Assembly: GCF_001642995.1 (NCBI RefSeq)
Contig: NZ_LOHS01000022.1
Span: forward strand, 1-46,117
Reading direction: 5' to 3'
Length of the DNA: 46,117 bases
Source: Streptomyces jeddahensis
Lineage (GTDB): Bacteria; Actinomycetota; Actinomycetes; Streptomycetales; Streptomycetaceae
This document shows positions 40,540-46,117 of the stretch, one piece after another. The notes beneath the pieces were generated by a model, which made no database searches, was not told where the DNA came from, and saw only the letters and a list, made by a program, of their open reading frames with translations. Numbering within the stretch: the stretch's first letter is position 1; each line of letters opens with the position of its first letter. Made by a program: the position numbers and the translations under genes.

Positions 40540-41938
40540 TACTGCAACGGTGTCTGTCGTGACTGCTGGCCAGGTCGGTCGTTGGTGTGGTTATGGGTGG
40601 GGACCTTGCTGATGTCAGGTTGTGGGCGGGCGAACTGAGCGCTCTGCATGAGCGGTTCGTGCACCGTTTCAACAGGTCGGAGCCGCGGGAGTCGGCTCTT
40701 GCCTACATGCGGGGGCTGATTGCTCCGCTGGAGCGCAAGAACGGCTGGACGCTGGCCGAGGAGGCCGGTCACGACGGCCCGGACCGGATCCAGCGGATGC
40801 TGAACCGGATCGAGTGGGACGCTGATGAGGTCCTGGACGACGTCCGCGACTACGTCGTGGAACACCTCGGCGACTGGGATGCCGTGCTGATCGTCGACGA
40901 CACCGGCTTTCTGAAGAAGGGCCTGCGGTCGGCCGGGGTGCAGAGGCAGTACTCCGGAACCGCCGGCCGCACCGAGAACTCCCAGATCGGTGTGTTCCTC
41001 GCCTACGCCACCGATCGCGGCCGCACGCTGATCGACCGCCGGCTGTATCTGCCCACGTCGTGGACGGACGACCGGGAACGCTGCCGTCGGGCCGGCATCG
41101 GCGACGAGGTCGCGTTCGAGACGAAGGTGGCCATAGCCAAGGCGATGGTCCGCAGGGCCATCGCGGACCGGATCCCGTTCGGCTGGGTGACCGCGGACGC
41201 CGCCTACGGTTTCAGCAAGGGTTGGCGGTTCGAACTGGAGCAGGCGGACGTCTTCCATGTCATGGCCGCCACCCGGCACGACACCGTCGTCACCCGCTGG
41301 GCCATGGACCACCCGGTCCACGACCTGTTCCCCGGTCTGCCGCGGCAGAAGTGGAAGCGCCGTTCCTTCGGCGAGGGAGCCCATGGCCGGCGGATCTATG
41401 ACTGGGCTCGCGTCGAGGTCCGCCCCTGGCACCGCGAGGACCGCCGGCACTGGGTCCTCGCCCGCCGCAGCGTCAGCCGGCCCGAGGAGGTCTCCTACTA
41501 CATCGCCTACTGTCCCGCCGACACCACGCTGGACGAACTCATCCGCATCGCGGGCAGCCGCTGGGCTGTCGAGGAGTGCTTCCAGACCGCCAAGCAGGAA
41601 TGCGGCCTGGACGACTACCAGGTCCGCCGCTACCCGGGCTGGCACCGCCACATGACCCTCGCCATCGCCGCCCACGCCTGCCTGACCGTCCTACGGGCCC
41701 GCCAACTGGACACGGAGAAAGCAGAAACGGATCCTCCCAGCTCATCCACCTCAGCCTCGCTGAGATCCGACGACTGATCACTCGCCTCACCCACCGCCGG
41801 TCGGCCCCGGTCGACCACATCCTGCACTGGTCAACCTGGCGCCGAAGACGCCAGCACCAAGCCCGAATCAGCCACTACAAACGACGCGGACACAGCCCCT
41901 GAAACTGCCCAGCACTCAGAACAAGCACCGTTGCAGTA
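40540..41938 (+). mobile_element. IS701-family insertion sequence
   Basis: 1399 bp bounded by TACTGCAACGGTG on the left and its inverted copy on the right; matching positions extend through about 35 bp. The tetranucleotides outside are CTAG (40536-40539) and CTAA (41939-41942). Both fit the YTAR target of IS701, but they are not identical, so the element is probably not a simple insertion: one flank has changed or been replaced by a deletion. Confidence 0.88.
40593..41777 (+). CDS. IS701-family transposase (C-terminus frameshifted)
   Basis: About 394 residues with a DDE core: Asp in VDDTGFLKKG, Asp in TADAAYGFSKG and Glu in RWAVEECFQTAKQECGLD. The reading frame ends with an atypical tail (TDPPSSSTSASLRSDD). 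The usual end, SSQLIHLSLAEIRRLITRL to HYKRRGHSP, lies in the minus-one frame to 41902 and is also partly conserved in the truncated copy at 38065. The shift is near 41720-41740. It may be a mutation or a frameshift signal. An ATG at 40593 or the GTG at 40587 is the start. Confidence 0.85.
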   Translation: MGGDLADVRLWAGELSALHERFVHRFNRSEPRESALAYMRGLIAPLERKNGWTLAEEAGHDGPDRIQRMLNRIEWDADEVLDDVRDYVVEHLGDWDAVLIVDDTGFLKKGLRSAGVQRQYSGTAGRTENSQIGVFLAYATDRGRTLIDRRLYLPTSWTDDRERCRRAGIGDEVAFETKVAIAKAMVRRAIADRIPFGWVTADAAYGFSKGWRFELEQADVFHVMAATRHDTVVTRWAMDHPVHDLFPGLPRQKWKRRSFGEGAHGRRIYDWARVEVRPWHREDRRHWVLARRSVSRPEEVSYYIAYCPADTTLDELIRIAGSRWAVEECFQTAKQECGLDDYQVRRYPGWHRHMTLAIAAHACLTVLRARQLDTEKAETDPPSSSTSASLRSDD

Positions 41939-42130
41939 CTAATTGGCCCGCAGGCATGCCATGAGCCGGCGGACGCGTCCTTCCTGCTCGGGTGAGTGAC
42001 GGGCTGAGGAGGTGGTAACCGGTGCCGTCGGGGACAGAACCGAAGGGTGCGACGAGTTGCCCTCGCTCCAGGTCGTCGCGGACGACGGGATGCGGGGCGA
42101 TCGCGGCCCCGACCGCGCTGCGGGAGAAGC
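41939..42130 (-). pseudogene. LysR-type regulator C-terminal remnant
   Basis: The minus strand reads GAAIAPHPVVRDDLERGQLV, then APFGSVPDGTGYHLLS in one frame and SPEQEGRVRRLMACLRAN in another, ending at a TAG created by the IS701 flank. This is the end of a LysR effector domain. The N-terminus is missing, and the other side of the IS is an unrelated hydrolase, so a deletion accompanied the insertion. Confidence 0.6.
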
Positions 42131-42231
42131 CGCGCTTATGACACAAGGCCCCGCCACGATCCTCGACTTCCCGGCACGGCTCTACAGCGTCACGGTGGCA
42201 AGCGGCCTTGGACCACGCAGGCAACATGGCC

Positions 42232-42918
42232 TCACATGTGCCGGGGCGTACGCTCCCCCGGGTCTCCCGTCTGGGCTCCCAGCCCCATGGGGAAGTGGGC
42301 AGCCAGTTCCTGACGGAACGCGTCGGTGTCGCCGTCAAGGGCGACCGCGGCCAACCGCTCGTGCTCGACGACCAGTTGATGCGGGTCGTCGCTGTAGGTG
42401 CGGTGATCGACGCTGAGGTGGAGGCGCAGCTTGGTCTCCCAGCCGTTCCAGAGGCTCTGCAGCACGCCGTGCCCCGAGAGATCGTAGAAGAGTCGGTGGA
42501 AGCGAAGGTGCGCGTCGATGCTGGCCGGGATGTCGTCCTTCTCCATGGCCCGGCGGAGATCCTCGACCGTTTGCAGCAACTGAGGCCGCTCAGGACCGCG
42601 CAGCGCTTCGGTGGACAGCTCCGCGGCGTACGGCTCTACCCGCAGCCGGACCGAGTCGATCTCGGCGACCTCACGAGCGCTCACCTCTACGACGAACGCC
42701 CCGCGGTAGGGGATCTTGACAACGAGCCCTTCCTCCTCCAGCTTGGTCAGCGCCTCACGCAGCGGGGACCGGCTGATGCCGAGATCCGCGGCGATGTGCG
42801 CCTCACGCAACTGGCCACCGGGAGGTACGGTGCCGTCGAGAATGGCGGCACGCAGCGTGCGGTAGACGCCGTCCGGCGTCGTCATCCGCTGCTCCTGCCA
42901 CTCGAATTTGTGGTCCAC
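42232..42918 (-). CDS. GntR family regulator with FCD domain
   Basis: A 228-residue regulator: N-terminal winged helix (RTLRAAILDGTVPPGGQLRE, LGISRSPLREALTKLEEEGL) and an FCD ligand domain from about residue 95 (DSVRLRVEPYAAEL, DAHLRFHRLFYDLSGHGVL). The His/Asp residues of the last segment are likely metal ligands. GTG 42918 is preferred because GGGAGG lies about 7 bases upstream; an ATG at 42990 would place the operators inside the gene. Its promoter region has GTCGACA-type sites like those at 27.6 and 43.7 kb, so it is the best candidate for the protein binding all three. Confidence 0.88.
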   Translation of the reverse strand: MDHKFEWQEQRMTTPDGVYRTLRAAILDGTVPPGGQLREAHIAADLGISRSPLREALTKLEEEGLVVKIPYRGAFVVEVSAREVAEIDSVRLRVEPYAAELSTEALRGPERPQLLQTVEDLRRAMEKDDIPASIDAHLRFHRLFYDLSGHGVLQSLWNGWETKLRLHLSVDHRTYSDDPHQLVVEHERLAAVALDGDTDAFRQELAAHFPMGLGAQTGDPGERTPRHM

Positions 42919-42934
42919 TGTGGGGGCCTCCCTT

Positions 42935-42992
42935 GGTCGTTGTCGACCATTCTTTTGTCGACTATACCTCCATTGATCTTGCATCGACAATC
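42935..42992. promoter_or_regulatory. GntR autoregulatory sites
   Basis: GGTCGTTGTCGAC (42935-42947; complement GTCGACAACGACC, palindromic with a 4-bp centre), TTTGTCGACTAT (42954-42965; complement ATAGTCGACAAA, identical to ten bases of the first site at 27.6 kb plus flank) and ATCGACAATC (42983-42992). They lie 17 to 74 bp before the GTG start of the GntR gene. Confidence 0.7.
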
Positions 42993-43680
42993 AACTCGGT
43001 TTCTGAGCACGGTTCTCCCCTGACTCACAGGACAGGTCGGCGCCTTAAGGGGACCGTTTGACTGTCTGACCGACGCCGGTCCTGCCACGGGCGTTTTTGA
43101 TCTGCAGCAGCGTGAAGGGAGCCCTGTCGGCGCCGCACTTGGGGGCGATATCGGACGGGGCGGCCCTGCCGGGGCCGGAATAATCGACCGGCCGGCGGTG
43201 GAGCGGGTCCGGTTGAGCTCGCGCTCCAGCACCCTGGACGATTCACAGACTCCGTTGCGCCATGGAAGTGCGAGACCGGGAAACTCCCTCCGCGTCCCAC
43301 ACTGAACCCGAGCCGGCGGTCCGGGGAACCACTCCACGCCAGGACCCCGGCCCCGTCGCGGCAGCACCGGGAGCAGCGGCACCAGTCGGTGCGCCAAGGG
43401 TCCGAGTGGCGGCAAGGCAGGTGGTGGCACATACCTGGTGAGCGCGCCCTGGGCGATGCGGGTCAGGATGCACCCGCCGAACGCGTCTGCGCCGCACACA
43501 CGCCCGGGCCTCCGCAGCCTCATGACAGGCCACTGACCGGCGTTCACTCAGCCTTGCAAGCCCATGTCCACCCCCTCCGCCGCGCAGGTGGGGCGCCGAC
43601 GACAGAGCCCCCCGCCGAGGCGGAGCCGCCGATGGCCAGAGCGGACGCAGGCTGCCCAACATTGACAGCCGATACCCATA
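42993..43680. other. No recognisable gene (690 bp)
   Basis: Open frames overlap on both strands and give only Arg, Pro and Ser-rich peptides. One minus-strand stretch near 43040-43190 (SDIAPKCGADRAPFTLLQIK) looks more protein-like, but I cannot assign it. It is probably decayed DNA between the regulator and the HAD operon. Confidence 0.4.
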
Positions 43681-43682
43681 TG

Positions 43683-43715
43683 GTCGACAATCGACAGCGC
43701 TGGTCGACAATCGTC
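43683..43715 (+). promoter_or_regulatory. Two GntR operators before the HAD operon
   Basis: GTCGACAATCGAC at 43683-43695 (perfect palindrome) and GTCGACAATCGTC at 43703-43715, exactly 20 bp apart, that is two helical turns. They end 42 bp before the HAD ATG. The same core occurs twice at 27.6 kb. Confidence 0.8.
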
Positions 43716-43757
43716 CATAGCGGCTCAAGCTGCTCCGCTGAAGCACTAGGAGGACTC

Positions 43758-44438
43758 ATGGGATTCGATGTCAAGCCCAAGTTCGTGACGTTCGACATGA
43801 ACGGAACGCTGATCAAGTTCAGCATCAACGACACCATGCGCGAGGTCCTGGGCGACCGGCTGCCGGCCGAGGTCGCCGATGAGTTCCTGCGGATCTGCAA
43901 GGCGTACCGGATAGACGAGTGCACGGGCGCGTACCAGCCGTTCCACCAGGTCGTCGCTCGTTCCATGGAGCGTGCTCTGCACAAGGTCGGTCTGGAGTTC
44001 CGCGAGGACGAGGCGCGGGCGGTGTACGAGCGCATTCCCACCTGGGGCCCGTACCCGGGTGTCACCGAGGCGCTGAACCGCCTGGCCGAGGCGGTCCCGC
44101 TGGTCATCATCACGAACAGCGACACCGCGCACGCCGTGCGCCTCGCGGAGAACCTGAAGGCCCCGTTCGAGGTCGTCATCAGTGCCGAGGAGATGGGCGT
44201 CTACAAGCCGCGACTCAGCGCGTTCGAGTACATGTTTGCCAAGCTCGGCGTGACACCCGACGAGATCGTCCATGTCTCCGCGAGCCCGATGTACGACCTG
44301 CGCTCCGCGGCGATCATGGGCATCGAGAACAAGGTGTACATGGACCGCGGCTGGGAGCACGACGAGCACTGGCTCGGCTACGAGCGGATCACCGACATCG
44401 CCGACCTCCCGGTCCTCTTCGGCCTCCCGCGCCCCTGA
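43758..44438 (+). CDS. HAD-superfamily hydrolase, haloacid-dehalogenase-like
   Basis: A 226-residue HAD protein. Motif I reads FVTFDMNGTLI: the nucleophile Asp is present, but the +2 Asp needed for phosphatase chemistry is Asn. Motif II is IITNSD, the motif III Lys lies in YKPRLSAFEYM, and VSASPMYDL stands where phosphatases have GDS..D. These are traits of type II 2-haloacid-dehalogenase-like members, so C-Cl or other non-phosphate chemistry, or a lost activity, is possible. AGGAGG sits four bases before the ATG. First gene of an operon with RidA. Confidence 0.85.
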   Translation: MGFDVKPKFVTFDMNGTLIKFSINDTMREVLGDRLPAEVADEFLRICKAYRIDECTGAYQPFHQVVARSMERALHKVGLEFREDEARAVYERIPTWGPYPGVTEALNRLAEAVPLVIITNSDTAHAVRLAENLKAPFEVVISAEEMGVYKPRLSAFEYMFAKLGVTPDEIVHVSASPMYDLRSAAIMGIENKVYMDRGWEHDEHWLGYERITDIADLPVLFGLPRP

Positions 44439-44487
44439 CACCCGAGCGGAGAACTGAGGAAATGATCCACAGCAAGGCGGTGGCGGC

Positions 44488-44973
44488 ATGAGTCAGCCCC
44501 TGCCTCAGACCGTCAAGGGTGACTCAGCTTCAGAAAAGCTCCGAAACCTCGGACTGGAGCTACCCGACCTCGCCGGTAACGCGTACTTCGTGCACCACCG
44601 AGCGGTGGGCTCCAGCATCCACATTTCCGGCCAACTGCCTTTCAAGGATGGCGAGCTGCTGGGTCAGGGCGTTGTCGGCCGGGACGTGGAGCTGGAGGCC
44701 GCGAAGGAGCTCGCGCGCCATGCCGCGCTCAACGCGCTCGCCGCTGCTGTGCAGGCGGTGGGTGATCTGGACCGGGTCCGGATCGTGCAGATGCTGGTCT
44801 TCGTGGCCAGCACGCCGGACTTCGGTCTGCAGTCACAGGTCGCCAACGCGGCCAGTGAACTGTTCATCGAGGTTCTGGGCGAGAACGGACGGCACGCCCG
44901 GACCGCGATCGGCGTCGCCGGACTGCCGCTCAACACCCCTGTCGAGATCCAGATGATCTGCACTGCGGTGTAG
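44488..44973 (+). CDS. RidA/YjgF/UK114-family protein
   Basis: A 161-residue Rid-family protein: GSSIHISGQLPFKDGELLGQ, ARHAALNALAAAVQAVGDLD and HARTAIGVAGLPLNTPVEIQ. The Arg of the last segment is in the position used to bind imino-acid carboxylates. Rid proteins hydrolyse reactive enamines or imines formed by PLP enzymes and flavin amine oxidases, both encoded next to it here. Length is slightly above the usual 125-155. It starts 49 bp after the HAD stop. Confidence 0.9.
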   Translation: MSQPLPQTVKGDSASEKLRNLGLELPDLAGNAYFVHHRAVGSSIHISGQLPFKDGELLGQGVVGRDVELEAAKELARHAALNALAAAVQAVGDLDRVRIVQMLVFVASTPDFGLQSQVANAASELFIEVLGENGRHARTAIGVAGLPLNTPVEIQMICTAV

Positions 44974-44986
44974 CGGCGAACCAATC

Positions 44987-45435
44987 ATGGGCAGTACAGC
45001 TGTGAACCGGCTGCAACAGGCACTCGGCGCCCTCATCGAGCGCATCGACACCCCGGCGCCGATCGTGCCGGCCCACGTAATGCGGGACGACAACAACCGT
45101 ATTCAGGGCTTCGCCGCCGAGCACAGCCTCGACGTCAGGCCGCACGTCAAGGCGGACAAGTGCGTTGAGGTCGGTCGGTGCCGGGTCCAGGCGGAGACCG
45201 ACGGAATCACCGCGGGCAACGTGGGTGAGGCCGAGGTCTTCGCCGAGGCCGGATTCGACGGTGTCTTCATCGACTACCCGATCCGGCCCGCGGGGAACGA
45301 AAGGGCCGCACATCCGGTGGCTGGCCGAGACGACCCGTCTGCGGGTCGGCGTCGACAACATCGCGGCCATCAGCGCCCTCGCCGATGCGATGGGGGACGA
45401 CACCGGGCGGCTGGAGGTCCTGATCGAGGGCGACG
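44987..45435 (+). pseudogene. D-threonine-aldolase / D-serine-dehydratase-like gene, frameshifted and truncated
   Basis: The N-terminal 100 residues match the alanine-racemase-like PLP barrel of the DSD1/DTA family: IDTPAPIVPAHVMRDDNNRI, then the PLP-lysine segment RPHVKADKCVEV and GITAGNVGEAEVFAEAGFDG. Around 45290-45308 a one-base shift moves the coding frame; HIRWLAETTRLRVGVDNIAA and SALADAMGDDTGRLEVLIEG follow. After about 45435 similarity stops and the frame runs without a stop into the next gene. The catalytic C-terminal metal domain is absent here; a piece of that domain lies at 27757-28027. Confidence 0.7.
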
Positions 45436-45530
45436 GAGCCCTTCGTTCCCGGCCCTCCCCCTCGGTGGCGGTCACACCGCCTTCCAGTGCTGGCCCACAC
45501 GGTTTCCAGACGCAGAAAGAAAGACTCATT

Positions 45531-46117
45531 ATGAACACCCTTGCGGCATCCCCTCGAAACGGAGAGCTCGGCTTCTGGGTGACCCAACTGGTCGACAAGA
45601 AGCCCTCGTTCCCCCGTTTCACCGGCCGGGACTCCGTCGACGTGGCCATTGTCGGCGGCGGCTACACCGGCTTGTGGGCGGCGTACTTCGCCAAGAAGCT
45701 CGAACCGTCGCTCTCGGTCGCCGTTTTCGAGGCCGAGCAGGTGGGCTACGGCGCGTCAGGGCGCAACGGTGGCTGGCTTTCGGCAATGCCTCCGGGAAAT
45801 CGTGCCACCTTCGCCCGTGTCGGTGGTGGGCTGGAGGCGAGCCGGGCGCTGCAGCAGGAGTTCGTCGCCGGCGTCGACGCGGTGCTGGACATCCTTGAGG
45901 CCGAGGGCATCGATGCCGATCAGCACAAGGGTGGCGCGCTCGTGGCCGCTCACACTCGGGCGGGGCTCGGTCGACTTGTCACCAGGCGTGATACCGAGCT
46001 GAAGTACGGGCTGACCGACGACGAGGTCCACATGCTCGACCGGGAGGAGTTCCAGTCCCAGGTCAACATCGCCACCGTTCACGGCGGACTCTTCTACAAG
46101 CACTGCGCGCGGATCCA
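45531..46117 (+). CDS. FAD-dependent amine/amino-acid oxidoreductase (DAO family), cut by the window edge
   Basis: The first 195 residues of a DadA/PuuB-type flavoenzyme. After a lead of about 25 residues containing GELGFWVTQL, the dinucleotide motif VAIVGGGYTGLWAAYFAKK appears at about 40-58, followed by GYGASGRNGGWLSAMP, typical of gamma-glutamylputrescine or amino-acid oxidoreductases. It would oxidise a C-N bond and release an imine, which fits the RidA gene upstream. GAAAGA precedes the ATG. The rest is outside the window. Confidence 0.85.
   Translation, partial: MNTLAASPRNGELGFWVTQLVDKKPSFPRFTGRDSVDVAIVGGGYTGLWAAYFAKKLEPSLSVAVFEAEQVGYGASGRNGGWLSAMPPGNRATFARVGGGLEASRALQQEFVAGVDAVLDILEAEGIDADQHKGGALVAAHTRAGLGRLVTRRDTELKYGLTDDEVHMLDREEFQSQVNIATVHGGLFYKHCARI

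Noticed and set aside
1..46117. CRISPR arrays, tRNA or rRNA genes
   Set aside because: No regularly spaced repeats of suitable length, and no cloverleaf or rRNA-like segments were noticed; the only close direct repeats are the two-copy operator repeat at 27.6 kb and short operator half-sites.

Overview
The window reads as chromosomal DNA of a high-GC actinomycete, most likely Streptomyces or a close relative. Third positions are strongly G/C, GTG and TTG starts are common, adjacent genes overlap by ATGA or GTGA, and the mobile elements are of types common in streptomycetes. It is a catabolic, heavily rearranged accessory region with no ribosomal or core housekeeping genes. No tRNA, rRNA or CRISPR array was seen.

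Layout. (1) 0-6.4 kb: a zinc alcohol/polyol dehydrogenase, a broken TPP-enzyme remnant, and a beta-oxidation pair (thiolase and FadB-type protein) whose upstream acyl-CoA dehydrogenase has been reduced to a tail fused to an IS21 scar. (2) 6.4-17.9 kb: an aromatic/xenobiotic uptake and attack locus. It has a group D flavin monooxygenase fused to a quinone-oxidoreductase-like protein, a fumarylacetoacetase-family hydrolase, a peptide/nickel-type ABC transporter with a fused permease-ATPase, a divergent SDR, and a flavin reductase carrying an IclR-type ligand domain. (3) 17.9-21.3 kb: IS256, IS200/IS605 (TnpB) and IS5-like fragments around a chimeric leader/carboxymuconolactone-decarboxylase gene and another degenerate SDR. 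(4) 21.3-25.5 kb: a LysR regulator divergent from pcaF-pcaI-pcaJ, then a DUF35 protein; this is the end of the beta-ketoadipate pathway. (5) 25.5-37 kb: a deleted IS3, a FadR-type regulator, and a catabolic operon with SDR, amino-acid ABC transporter, FAD/Fe-S 2-hydroxyacid dehydrogenase, semialdehyde dehydrogenase and cupin, interspersed with gene fragments. (6) 37-42.2 kb: gene debris, an IS5-type miniature element, two IS701-type copies, an NTF2-like/PadR pair and a GDSL hydrolase. (7) 42.2-46.1 kb: a GntR/FCD regulator and a HAD - RidA - broken D-threonine-aldolase-like - FAD amine oxidase locus.

The most interesting result is a shared operator. GTCGACA(A/T)(A/T)CGAC palindromes precede the locus at 27.6 kb (two sites in a 50-bp direct repeat) and the HAD operon at 43.7 kb (two sites 20 bp apart), and related sites lie upstream of the GntR gene at 42.2 kb. 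The two operons also share broken parts: a C-terminal piece of a D-threonine-aldolase-like gene at 27.8 kb and an N-terminal piece at 45.0 kb, plus a HAD start at 32.0 kb that nearly copies the one at 43.8 kb. I infer one GntR-controlled amino-acid or amine catabolic system (uptake, PLP and FAD enzymes, RidA imine clean-up, dehalogenase-like HAD, aldehyde oxidation), duplicated or scattered by IS activity. A second shared element, a TTGAC-type promoter with AATGTNCGA half-sites, ties together the genes of the 6-21 kb aromatic locus.
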